Origin: Trichoplusia ni
Taxonomy: Eukaryota > Arthropoda > Insecta > Lepidoptera > Noctuidae
Length of the DNA stretch: 64,000 bases
Direction of reading: 5' to 3'
Assembly: GCF_003590095.1 (NCBI RefSeq)
Contig: NC_039479.1
Location: 8,928,001 to 8,992,000, forward strand
The position numbers were made by a program, and so were the translations under genes. Below the pieces are notes generated by a model that had not been told where the DNA came from, did no database searches, and saw only the letters and a program-made list of their open reading frames with translations. Positions 1 to 11,980 of this stretch are shown piece after piece (position 1 is the stretch's first letter; every line of letters starts with the position of its first letter).

Positions 1-90
1 GTCATATTGGTACTTTGCCTCCCTCGGGATTGAACCTGGACATCGTGGAAGCAATCCATGCACAAAACTGTAAGACCACCACGACTTAAA
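1..90 (-). mobile_element. SINE head (tRNA-derived), cut by window edge
   Basis: Read on the minus strand, GGTTCAATCCC is a pol III B box, with an A-box-like GTGGTGGTC upstream. It continues GGCAAAGTACCAATATGAC, the junction after the tRNA head in a common lepidopteran SINE. The body would lie beyond base 1. The same junction is seen at 45191-45271. Confidence 0.5.
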
Positions 91-3000
91 AGTTTTTTTA
101 AATTACATTATCACTTTACCTACCCCGCGTTTTATATAAACATTTGTGATATAATATATGTTCATGGTTAATAAAATTATTGGTTAATTAATGATTCCAC
201 TGCCCCATTCACAGTGCGGCATTGACATTGGCTGCTCCGCATATCAGCATCGGCAGCGCACGAATCAATCGGACAGTGATTATACTTCAGTGCTTTGCTA
301 TCCAGCTGTTCATGAACCTTGCCTGTATTGCAAGACACAGAATCCAGTTACAAAATAGGATTAGCAAGAATTAGTTCGAGATTTAATTTTAGATATTTAT
401 TTCGAACGAGATTCCTGCTGACTATCCTTCTGCTTTAAATTTTCATATTTCTTTTACTTATTCAAGATTTTTCTATGACAATATAAATTATTCAAAAGAT
501 ATACTGTTATAAAGTATACAATTATGTCTTCCGTATTTGTGTTGTATGTTTGAGTAGGTACCTCTCTTTTCGTCCAAAACCTCTGATAAGAATATTTCAA
601 GAAGATACATGCGACCTCTTCGTGGTGACGTCACGGTGTCTCTCTGAAGACCAGTTCAGATGTCACTTAGCTCCATTATTGTACAGTGTGAACCTTGACC
701 TCCATTTGTTTTGGTGTTAGACCCTCGGGGACTGGTCCAACTAAACTGACACTAAATGACAACTCAAAGTAGTTTTTGTTTTAGCCCGAGTACGATGGCT
801 CGAGGGATTCGAAAACACGTGTAAACTTGTTTATCCAATTTGTTTAATGAAAATTTTCATATAACCACAACTTTGGTGGCCTTTCAAATGTACATGACAT
901 AAAATTAACATTTACTTACAAAGAAACACTTTTGGAATTTTTTTTGGTAGGAAGTCTTAAGAAAGCATTAAATGATTTCCTGAAAAGAACATCATTAGCA
1001 CCCCTATCATTATACCAACAACAACTTCCGTTGAAATTGCCCAAACAAATTACACGCACTCGTTTATTTTGGTCATTCTAGCCTGTACAGTCAAGCACAC
1101 AGCATCGTTAGATCCATGACCAAATATCGTGTTTGCTGCATTGAGATTAGGTTGATTTTCGTATTCTTTTTCTCGATGCTCAGCTGACTGTACGTTATAC
1201 TGGCAGGCTATTTTCTACATAGTCAGGTACGGGCTAGAAGGCAGCGCGCGGTAATGGGCCCGGCATTAGTATTGATTTCAAATTAAAATGGCTGTAGTGT
1301 GGACTGTTGATGTTTGTGCCGATAACTGGAACCCCTACCTGTGAAGCCTCGAAAACTGTTCACGAGGCGATTTCATTTTCAATAAACTATGGCATTTCTT
1401 TTCTTCGAAAATTAATGTTTTACTGGCACTTGACTTGTGCTATGTGTATTCCGAATTGAGTTATGTTATTGAAAATATCATGTTAACTCAGTCCGAAATT
1501 ATGTTATCATTAGTGAATATTTGCGGAGGCCGTTCATGACGTACAGCCTGGCAACTGACGGATACACGGATACAGTGGAATTACAGTGAAGGGTTCCGTT
1601 TTGCCTTTTGTGTAAGGAACCCAAAAAATAACTACCGGTTTAAATTGAAATATATTTCTAAAGTACTACGTTTTAACAATTTGTCCATAGATAGGTATTA
1701 CGACATAATCCGTTGTAATAAATTCACGTACGCGTTAACATGTTCATCCGTCAATGTGACCTCAAATATTGAATCAACTGGCTTTGTGACAGCTCTTATT
1801 ATTGACGGCACGTAACATGCGGACATGAGATCACGTGTTATCCCGACAGGCTCAACACAGCTCGGGGACTTCAAAGAAAATATCATAATTTCGTGAGGCT
1901 GCTCTTTTACAAGGAAAGGTCATGACGAACGCTGTAATATCTGTTGAGCTGTATAGTTGTAACATATTGTTATATCACAATGTTAGTTCCTTGACAACAA
2001 TCTACTAAACAATACACTGCGTTGTCTAAGTAAAGCTGCGTCTAAATACCGTCTCAAGGATGCAATAAGGCAGTGACGTCACGGCCAGCTAAGTGAGGCA
2101 TTAGAGTGGCGACGCGTCGTTAATATGCGGCGGGGGTGGAGGGGGGGGGGTGTTCAGCTCTCGTGATGCCGGGATAAAGCGAACAGGTGGATAATAGTAA
2201 TGTCGTAACACCAGCCTCTAATGCGTCACTCTCACTGGGAGTGCCAGCCGATGGACCAATTACCTATGGTCGTGAATCCAGTGGGGAATTAAATAGACAA
2301 CGACACCATGTTTCTTATTTAAATTATTTTTGATCGGTGACTTCAATAGGAACTTACAATTCTTATAGTTTTTGAAGTGGAAATGTTTGATTAGTATGGT
2401 TATTAGCACGTAATAATATTGTGTGCTATTACCCGAGTCCTTCGCTTCGATCCCAGATCCGTGACGTCACACGCTACGTTCTCGGCGCTCAGTTCGATCT
2501 TCTATCATTTCCCCCATTAAGGGCAGTATTGACACAACAAGCCCATGAATCCTCGTTATAAATTACCCACATATCGACACTTAGACTGTCAGATATAATC
2601 ACTGAGCTCCTAATGAACAAGTAATTGCTTTCTAAATTGGGCAATTAACGTTGACGGGATGCCGCCTAAGATATAACTAAAGAAGGTTCACATGCTATAG
2701 GTAAACAAACATTTGAGTACGTTAACATCTATAAAGCTGAGACACATAAATGTTTAAAGGGAAAATATAAAAACGCGTGACTTTTTTAGATTTCTACTTA
2801 CACAGTAAATAAAGCCGATCTTTGAGAATTGTACGGTGTTGTGCTTCTGTTCAGGTACTGGTGTGTGGTCGATCCGATGGTCTCCGGTCATTACATGTAA
2901 TAACCGCGGAGTTGGAACTTACGATACCGGTCGCTTGCTCGTTGGACATACTAAAAGTTCCTCCGTCCACTCATTAATGGGGTAAATATAGAAAATGGAC

Positions 3001-4545
3001 GAGATCACTTGTTTTATACTTCGGTGTCAACGACCAGCTGGATGTTGTGCCACGGTATTAAAACAAGAGACATTGTTTTTTAGTACCACTTACTATAACT
3101 GATGCGCTGTTTGATCAACGAATCATCGAACGGATTATAAAAGGGATGGAAATCTAGTTGCGAATACTTACTCTTTTTCCCGCTAAGGAAGTTCAAATTC
3201 AGCGGCAGTGTACTAATATGCCATTATCTTGATTAAATCAATCTTATTTTAGACGAAAAATGGTGAATCGTTCACCAGAAGTTCCCGGATCTAAAATAGC
3301 GAGGCATCTGCACTAGTTGGGCACTCCATTTGTCAGCGGAGCAGTTAAAATCCGGGCGCGGCGTATGACGGACGGTGGCCTGCGACTAATTAATGCGCTA
3401 ATAATGTTTGAAGACCAGCTCGGAAACATCCCGCCATCAATCTACGTTATGACCCAGTTATGTTTCTATAGCTTACACTCGTGGCTCCTTGTTATTTCTA
3501 AGAACTGATCGAGAAGGACAAAATTCAAGTGAACATAATTTAATTGCAGATATTACGGCGTTCATGAGGCTTGGCATTAAATATTTAACAAGGGAGTATT
3601 TAGAAAAAATCCGAAAGTTGATAACAACGAATGTTTTGTTGGATCATTATGTGGATACACAATGCCATGTCACTACTAGCGTCGAGGTTTTGTTTTTGCA
3701 TCAATCGTCCTTAAATGCCGGAATTTTCACGCCGGTTGAGCGTTCGGTCAGTCAGCCTGGTAACCGCGGCGGGGGCGCCGAACGCTGCCGCTCGTCTATC
3801 CCTATGTTACGTGCGATGTATTAATGCGCTTTCGTTAATCCGAAAATCGGATACGACACAGCGTTAATGTAAACAAACGTGACAGGTTAGCGTGACATCA
3901 CGATGCTAATTGTATCGAGCAGCTCAAAATCCCGTCCATGACCCAATCCATTATATCCGTACAAATAAATCAGATTTACATCATTGTCACGAAGATAGTG
4001 CCTCAAATTCGCCGAAATGTATTCATGAACCATATAACATCAGGCATACCGTTGCAACCGGCGCTACACAAGCCTGAGCTCGAGCTCACAGCCGTACCCA
4101 CATAATAAATCCGAGCGGAACTATTGTGTATCCCAAGACAATTTATAAGCCACTTAAACAGTTAAGATCTGGTACAAAGTGTATGACGGATCGTGGGCCA
4201 TCGCGCGCCGCTGTAATTAATGCCAGTGCGGTCTTCCTAGCTGAAACATTGGCTCATTTATCAGTATTATGACTTCATAATTGCCCATGAACTCGTCCAG
4301 ATTGGTCTTGATATGGTATTAGTATGGCGCGGAACTGCCACTAGTTTCGAGTTTTAAATTAATGGGCCTAAAGTCTGCAGTCATTAGAGCAATGTGTTTA
4401 GTTAATAGTGTTTCTGAAAGCTTCAGGAAACTGACGTTAGAGAAATAATACGCTGCAGATATAAAGTTACCATTAGTTTGCACGCAAAAATGTTATGACA
4501 AAATATGTCACATTACAGTAGATACAATAGACCGGGCTTAAAGGA
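91..4545. other. Mostly unique non-coding DNA
   Basis: Apart from the repeat fragment at 1541-1628, no exon or RNA gene is convincing. It holds three TGACGTCA palindromes (626, 2074, 2462), a 14-bp palindrome TGAGCTCGAGCTCA at 4075-4088, and a small GC-rich patch at 3720-3800. The 111-codon frame at 3489-3824 has no recognisable features. Confidence 0.5.
1541..1628 (+). repeat. Fragment of an interspersed repeat (GGAACCC end)
   Basis: GGATACACGGATACAGTGG..GGGTTCCGTTTTGCC..TAAGGAACCC follows the pattern GACAGACAGCG..GGGTCCCGTTTT..GGAACCCTA of a very common lepidopteran interspersed repeat. It is diverged and the boundaries are approximate. Confidence 0.4.
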
Positions 4546-4559
4546 AAATAATTAAATAA

Positions 4560-4780
4560 ATAAATGCGGACAACATCACATACATATTTCTGAACCCAAA
4601 GTAAGTTGCTTAAGTACTTGTGTTATGGAATTCAGATACAACGAAGGTACCACATACACCCAAACCCGAGACAATGTAGAAATGTGATTTTTTACATTGG
4701 CCCGACCGGGGATCGAACCCGGGACCTCAGAGCTAGCGACACCTTGAAACCGGTGCGTACGCCACTCGACCACGGAGGTC
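4560..4780 (-). mobile_element. Lepidopteran tRNA-derived SINE
   Basis: The minus strand begins GACCTCCGTGGTCGAGTGG (A box TGGTCGAGTGG) and has a perfect B box, GGTTCGATCCC, inside an intact T-arm stem. The tRNA-like acceptor ends no longer pair, so it is a SINE head and not a tRNA gene. The body (CTCGGGTTTGGGTGTATG, then CCATAACACAAGTACTTAAG) matches the widespread lepidopteran family and ends near TTATTTATTTAATT. Its copy is fairly well preserved. Confidence 0.75.
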
Positions 4781-4945
4781 GTCATTTTAGTCAATTAGTC
4801 GTAGCATTCTTCCACTTGTTTATTGTCACAGTGTTTCCATTTTCCTATTTCCCAACTTCCAAATCATGATATTTTTCAGTCAGAATTACCTGCATCCAAC
4901 GTTAAATGTAGTGTAGTAAGTAAGCTCCCCGCCCACCGCGCTATC

Positions 4946-5040
4946 ATGTTCACACCTGTGCTCGCACCACTCCCGACACGTGATCGCTCCCGAAGCCGCA
5001 GCAACGCCGCCGCGCCGTCACCACTCAGTAATCGAACCCG
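4946..5040 (+). CDS. Candidate first coding exon, partial (31 codons, then donor)
   Basis: An ATG at 4946 opens 31 codons rich in Arg, Ser, Ala and Pro, with residues 12-20 reading TRDRSRSRS. It runs into a splice donor, CCCG/GTAAGGA, at 5041. About 58% of third positions are G or C in AT-rich surroundings. An arthropod-type initiator (TCAGT) at 4876-4880 lies about 70 bp upstream. The next exon was not found, so phase 2 cannot be checked. No family is recognised. A minus-strand frame over the same bases is also open, so this could be a chance ORF in a small GC-rich island. Confidence 0.3.
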
Positions 5041-6659
5041 GTAAGGACTAGCGCAGACGAACGACTTTATTTGGAAGTCACACAAAATTGTCTAGACTAC
5101 AACTTTTATTATGTAGTGTTTGATAGATCTCGCGAATACAAGGCCACTTCTATTATTATCTGTGTAGGATATTTAGCGGCTACTGATACATTCAAATGCT
5201 AATTTTATACTACGTTAAAACGTAAAATTACTTTCGAGTAATTATGGCTTTCCCTATAAATGGTAAGCGCCATGCCTTAAGGAAACAAGGTCGCATTTCT
5301 AATCTCAGTTCAGGCCGTTTGTCAGAGGTTATGAATCGTTATGATAGCGAGCAATTAAACAGTCGCCTGATAACTAGAACGTGATTAATCGACACTACAT
5401 AATCTGCGATCAAACAGATGTTGCACCGATGCAACTTAGTGAAAAAGTTCTTTCATTCATCATAAACAGACGGAGCCGTAACGCTGGCCAAGTCGTTAAC
5501 GACGCGACGTTTATGTTAACGAGTTCCTGTTACAAATTAAATTTACGAAAGTTCCCTTGGTATATTTGTAAATATAAATAAAAAAATAATAATTAAAAAA
5601 ATATTTAGGTACAAAACTGAAAATTTTGAAAAAAGTTAGAAGTAATTTCACTCGCTAAGTACAAGTAAGTAGTCTTGCGTTAGGAATTATTCTGCTTGGA
5701 GAACTTTTAATGTTCCATTGAATTAGGCATTGTGACTATATTGACACACAAGGCCACAGGGACATTGCCATTTTCCCGGTTCAATGTGCTCAACACAGAA
5801 GGTAAGGTTACAAGCCTCTTTGTTGTCTCATCAATGTCTAAACGAAGATATCGGGAACAAAAGCGTCAGTAGTAAGGCGCATTGTTTCTGAGAAGCAATA
5901 CTATCCGCCCTGTCATTTGCACGTCCATAATAACTAAATGACTATATATACTTCGCATTCTGAAGTTTCTTAAAGAATTGAGGAAACTCGTGGCACTTGA
6001 AAAAGTGTATTTTGTCGTGTGTTTTAAGATACCGTCATCCTAATTGGCGCTGTGTTGGTCTTCGATCGCGGAACGAAACAAAATACATTTCTATAGCTGG
6101 AGGACATTTGTCCCGAGGCAGCGGCAGCGGGGTTAGCGGTTTTATTTTGTGTCTGTTACAATGACAAGAGGAACATTCTAGCTCTCTTGTATTTTAAGGT
6201 TTGCTGTAGCAATTTGTCCGCTACATTCTGACATTGACAAATACGTGTATTATTTACCTTGCTCAGATTTGACATCTAATCAGTAATCCGAATGACCTAC
6301 CGCTATCGGTGCCTATTCTGAAAATTTGTGATCGTGATTCTTATTTATTCGTGGGTATTTGTGAGTTTATGTACCACATCGGATTTAATAACGTACTGTA
6401 AGCAGTGAGGAGTAATTAGTCATTTGACTGGTATTGTAGAATAGATTGATATTTTCTGCGTTTTTAAATAAAATTCTTTGTTAAAACAATTTCTCGAGAA
6501 AGAAATATTACATTAATTGTGTCTGCATGGATTTTTCTTTGTTTGTTTAATAAGCTGTGATAATTTTCACTTGGAAAGAAAATATAAATCATTATATTGA
6601 AAAGTCATTAATTCACCGTACTAAGTGATAATAAACCTTCTGCAATTTACTCATTTGGT

Positions 6660-6949
6660 GCGTAAATCTGCAGCTATTTAACTGAAAGCTGAGTGTGGGT
6701 GACGCGAGCTCGTAAAGTGGCTCGTGTGAGCTAATTCTGTGCTAATGTGTGGAGTAAATACACGTCGGCGGCAGGACAAAGCGCGCGGACTGCGCCAGCG
6801 ACGCCGAGCTCCTGATGTAGTGCCAACCTGTCCGGCGCATGTGGAGTATGTGGAGCAGCGACAAGAACCTGTAATAGACTGACAAGAACTCTAAGTTTTC
6901 CTGACTCCTGAACTGATTAAATATCTACTTCAATGACATTGTTCTGAAG
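6660..6949 (+). other. Candidate 5'UTR exon with splice donor
   Basis: A GC-richer block ends in CTGAAG followed by GTAAGTC, a near-perfect donor (GT at 6950). It has no long frame. A tiny upstream-type ORF of 11 codons begins with the ATG at 6839. This looks like the first, non-coding exon of a gene transcribed to the right. The start is approximate and no acceptor partner was identified. Confidence 0.3.
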
Positions 6950-9340
6950 GTAAGTCACAATATTCAATGCATCACACATAGACGCGAATATAGCTTGACT
7001 GTTTTGGCGTGTGCAAAAATGTGGATGTGAGGGAAGGGAAATGCCAGGGAATTGGAAATAAGATCGGATAATGACGCAATAATAGGATAGAAGATAATAC
7101 AGTATAGTAGCATGTAATTACATCATGATTGAACAACACAGCGTCCCGAGAGACGCAGCTATATTGTAGTCGCGGCTCGTCGATGACGGCGCGTCCCCCG
7201 GGGAGCCACGGAAACCGATTAATATTTAGCAGAAGGATCTATGTAGATCCGAAATACTGCTGCCTTAATATCAAAATTGAATAAACCTACTGCCACAGTA
7301 GAAAGAAATTGATTTCTAGAGTAGGAGACAGTTGCTGCCATTTGCAACGGACTTTTTCAATTATATCATACTGTGATAGAAAATCTAAGGATATAGTTAA
7401 ATTGGAAATTTGTAGCAAATGCAATCAATTCTCCAATATAATTTCAGGTTATAGATAGGCATTCACACGGCAACTACGTAACTAAATTGGTAGCAATCAT
7501 TGGTGATATATGATATTGTTACAACAAGCAATCTCCAATATTCCAAAATGAAATCGCTTTTAATCGAATCCCGATTGATTGCACTATAAGGTCCATCGAA
7601 ACCGTTACCAAATTGTTAGTAAGCAATGTTCACGCTTTCGCAGATAATGTTGTTAGCAGTCCATAGTGCTATAGGTGCTTGAATCGATTAGTCGGCAGCT
7701 ATAGATATAGGTCAGGTAACTAGTGCGTTCACTGTTCAGGCCTCCGGGCTCCCGCCCGCACCCGGAACTCGACAAACAATAATGTAAATGTGCAACACTA
7801 TACATAGCAGCTATGTAATTGCTTGCGTCAAACTATATTGGTACCGAGTCCGCAATGTACTCGCCTCCAGATCAACTCGTCCACTGTTTGTTCTTGCTCT
7901 TGTAATCTATCTGTCTCGTAAATCTGTTTCAGTCTCTTATGTTGGTTTTAATACATTAGATAGTTCAAGGATGATGTTATGCAAGATGAGGGAAAACTTA
8001 GTCTATTGTTATTCCGACATCGTATTCGTATCGATAAAATTTTAGTAAGTTGACTTTTAATGATGTTTACAAATCGATCAATATTTTATAATAGCTGAGG
8101 TTGGTAGGAGGAGCCGATGCCATGAATCATTAGATAAAGATCTAAGGATAAATTGTTTTTCAGTTAATGTTGATCAGGTTTTTTAAATTTATTTTGTCAC
8201 TTTTTACATACCTAAATCAAAGAAATATTAAAAAACAAATAATTATTTTCATTTATTCGCTCCTTTGAGTGTTTTTGCAGAGAAAACGCTACGTGCGATG
8301 CAAAGTTTCAAGATTTTTATTTCATCAATGATATATTACACTAACATCGGAAACTAGACACCGAATAAAAACAAGAGTTTCAGTAATACATAAAACTCAA
8401 AAAAAGATTTCCACGTCGTCTTATGTTCTGTAAAAAAACAAAGTGCTATTACATAAAACCTGAAAACTGAATATTTTACATACTGAATGGAAATAACAAT
8501 TATGAATTACAGGAGAAATGGAAGACTGAACAAAAACATGAAACGGTAGACACTAGGTCGTGCAGCGCCCCTCCATATAAAAACAGAGTTTCCATGCGTA
8601 CCATAATATTCGCTATCCAACATGCCGCATCCATATTATTCTTGTAACAGAACAACTATTTTCACTGTGAATTTATGTTCCATGTTATGATAGCAAATTG
8701 CAACTATCGATGACTATTTTTTGTCACAGTAATTTTCATTTGTATTTTCAATGATCTCGTAATTTTTACCCTTTTTTTGGTAGGTAAACATTTAATTATC
8801 TTATCCATAATTATTGCTTTATTCGTATTCAATAGGAGCTGAAGTTTCAGAAAACTACCAGAAGACACGAAAACATCTCCTGTTTCTAAAATGCGCGATA
8901 TATTTGCCATACAATCTGAATAAAATGAGATTAGATCGAGATGAGAGAACAACATGACTACGTGTATATCATTTTTAATCTAGTGTGTTACACTGAGTAC
9001 AATGCCCTCACTGACAACCTCCCATCTCCGATTCTTGTCCTTCTCGAAAGGTCATTTACATCTTATTTTTAATCGCTTGTCTTTCTAATTATTCTCAGTT
9101 CCAAACCATTGAGTCTTCATTGTGACCAAGTTCACGCTACGAAGAACATGAAAGGCATACTGAAAAAGTTACGCGGTCATAGCGATTCATATTTTTTTGG
9201 TGATATAATTCATTGTTTGTACAAGTAAGTGCACAATGAATTTTGAACGTAGGGCTAGAGTAGTCGTAGAAAGTTTTTTTTTTAATTTAGTTCGACATGA
9301 TTTTCGATTCATGCATAGGAAAAACATAGGTGTGATCCTC

Positions 9341-9402
9341 AAATTCTTATTCTATGTCTGGGTGCCTTTGAGCATGTGATTTGTGTGTCGAACCCCCGCG
9401 GA
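9341..9402 (+). mobile_element. SINE body fragment
   Basis: GTCTGGGTGCCTTTGAGCAT followed by GTGATTTGTGTGT and AACCCCCGCGG resembles the body of a noctuid tRNA-derived SINE. No tRNA head is visible. Assigned from recalled family pattern only. Confidence 0.35.
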
Positions 9403-10994
9403 TTAGCGCTTTTGTTTCGACAAAAGCAGTTTTTTTTTAATTTAGTAATTAAAGAAGTAATTTTTACAACAAGAGCTTGTGGAATGCTCAGAGTGAAGGT
9501 ATTATTTATCGTATGATCCAGAGTAAATGGTAAGCTAGCGAGTGTACCTAGCTCCATTTAGCAGTACAAACTTTTCCTTTTAAGGTTCGTAGTGCGGTAG
9601 CCCCAAAAACAAAGCATTGGCTCTTCGTTTCAATTACTTTTGTGCTGAGTGTGTAGAATGCAGCTGTTTTATTGCGGCGCCGATTAATTTACATTTCAAG
9701 TACTGTAGTTAGCGGTTCTGCGAAGTAATTAACCTTTTTCGAGTTTCGTGTGTTCGAAGCAGTGAGCCCGATTATTTTAGTTCAAATTTAATTTTAGTGT
9801 AGAGCTCCGAGAACTTGTGTTTCAGCAGATTTTTATTAATTTTAGTTTTGCTGTGCTTTGCTATTTCAAGAATCGTGATAATTAAATCTCTTTTCGAGTT
9901 AGATTTAATAACTAACATAAATGAGGGCTCTTATATTTTTATTTCTCCCATACAAAAAATGTAGAGATTAAAACTAATAAAAAATATATCAGTTGAATCA
10001 GTCCATCAGTTCTGCGATCAAATATATGTAACTGATTTTAAGTCATTCTACCCAATACTCCCCGAACGTTCACTGTCACCATTTACTCTGTAGATACAGC
10101 ATTTACTAACGAGCTCGTATATTTTGCATGTGCTGATGAGCGTGTTGTCACGTGACACATGTCACGCTTCCAGTCCGGCGGGCGGCGGCGCGGCGCTCGC
10201 TCGGTCTTCATTACTCCGTCACAATGGATTAGATCTTACATCTGTAACTAATTTATGGTGACTCCAGCTCGTATGTATTACACATTCTTTGTTTTAAGTC
10301 TTGTCTTGATATCAGATGTCTGAGTACAACGCTTAAAGCTTCGAGGCGTACAGAAATGAAAAGAAATTTCGATATTTGTTTTAGCAGAAATAAAAGTTTA
10401 ATTAATTTACTGAAACTTAACGTTAAAGAGAAGGTCTAATGTCTGAATACCACTTATATTATAACCCGTTACATTTAGGTTAGGAAAGCTCCGATCTTAG
10501 ACTTCATGACAAATGACTGCAATAAGACCTCCAGACGACATAACCAACGACCAAAATTTTAGGACCTAAGCTGCTCTCAGGTACCGCAAGCAAGATATCG
10601 GTATCTCAATAGGGTTGAAGGCGTTTAATTAAAATATAAATGGGACCTGCCCCTGATTCTAGTACCTGTTCCGTAATCTATTGATATTTATCGCAGTGGG
10701 ACTGTTTAGAGTATTATATATATGTAGCTCTTATTTTAATGATAGCTCTATAAATTTAACCCTTACAATTAAATTATTAAACGAACATTAAAATTGACAT
10801 AGTTCTAGAATCGAAAACTTATTGTATACAAAGAACTGCAGTAAGTTATTAACATTCCAGGTTAGTGTACCGCGCTCGGTGGCGTGTCCCGAGCTGTGCC
10901 GTAGTACCGTGGAACTTGGCCTATCGCCGGCGCTACCCACTAAAACACGCACTCTATAAATTTCACCCCTTTGTTCGTTTTCAAATTATCTTCG

Positions 10995-11023
10995 GTACGA
11001 GGTGGGTACGAGGTGGGTACGAG
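10995..11023 (+). repeat. 11-bp tandem repeat, about 2.6 copies
   Basis: The unit GTACGAGGTGG is repeated perfectly. Confidence 0.85.
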
Positions 11024-11767
11024 TTTCCTTTTTGATATATAGCGAGTACCGCAGCAGATAGCGATCCTGTTCGAGCTACCCGAGATGTTAGCAAGGTTAC
11101 GCAAACATAATCACACGCTGTTTGATTACCCAATACTCTTTACAGATTTATGTTTGACGTTCGTATTGATTTTATCTGTAATCATTGTTTTTAATTACGC
11201 TTCTGAAGTTTCGTAATGTTTGTTTAAATTTTAATGAGTAATCGTTTACTGGATGTTTAAAATTGAATATACAGTAAACAAATAAACCAGCAATCAAGCA
11301 ATATTGATACCCTAATGTGTTGTTAGATAACCTAGTCTTCCTCGATAAATGGGCCATCTAAAGTAAAATATTTTTTCAAATCGAATTATTCAAAAGCACT
11401 TACTTGATATTTCTATACAAGTAGCTACTGTACAAAGTATTATTCAAATTATATTTTTTTACATTGAAAGTCTGTAAAAGGTGTTGGTTACAATATAAAT
11501 TATTTTCTTGTAACTATATTTGTACCCAAAATAATAATTTAATTACCAAAATGTTACATCTTGACAAGTAATAAGTCTGTCAACTAAAATAGAATTTAAT
11601 TAACTATTCGGGGATCAATTTCAGAGCAACAGTTGGCCGCGGTTCTATTTGTATTTGATACTCTAAATATCTGTAGAAACACGTACCTACACTACTGCCT
11701 TCCAAAAATAGCAAATATTTGAGTTATCCTGATCGTTGCTTTGACATCGCTTTATTACAGTGTATTG

Positions 11768-11980
11768 TCACACTAATATTATAAATGCGAAAAAGGTGTA
11801 TTTTAATATATGCGTGTGTTCGTTACCTCTTCACGCCTAAACGGCTGTACCTATTTCGATGAAATTTCACATGCTGCGGTTGACTCCTTGGATTGACACA
11901 TAGGATACTTGTATCCGATTTCGTTAAAAGAGGGGGCGTAAATGCTGAAAAAACAGCTATGAAGCGAAGCCGCGAAAAAG
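11768..11980 (+). mobile_element. Diverged Helitron-like repeat, 3' end degraded
   Basis: The sequence opens TCACACTAATATTATAAATG, close to the TCCTACTAATATTATAAA start of lepidopteran Helitron-derived repeats. It continues with the family's CTGTACC..TTCGATGAAATTT and GATTGACACATAGGATACTT blocks, and fades after GAAGCGAAGCCGCG near 11980. No CTAGT terminus is visible, so the 3' end is lost or diverged. Short open frames across it are incidental. Confidence 0.55.

Noticed and set aside
4690..4780. tRNA gene on the minus strand
   Set aside because: A and B boxes and the T-arm are good, but the acceptor arms do not pair and a typical SINE body follows.
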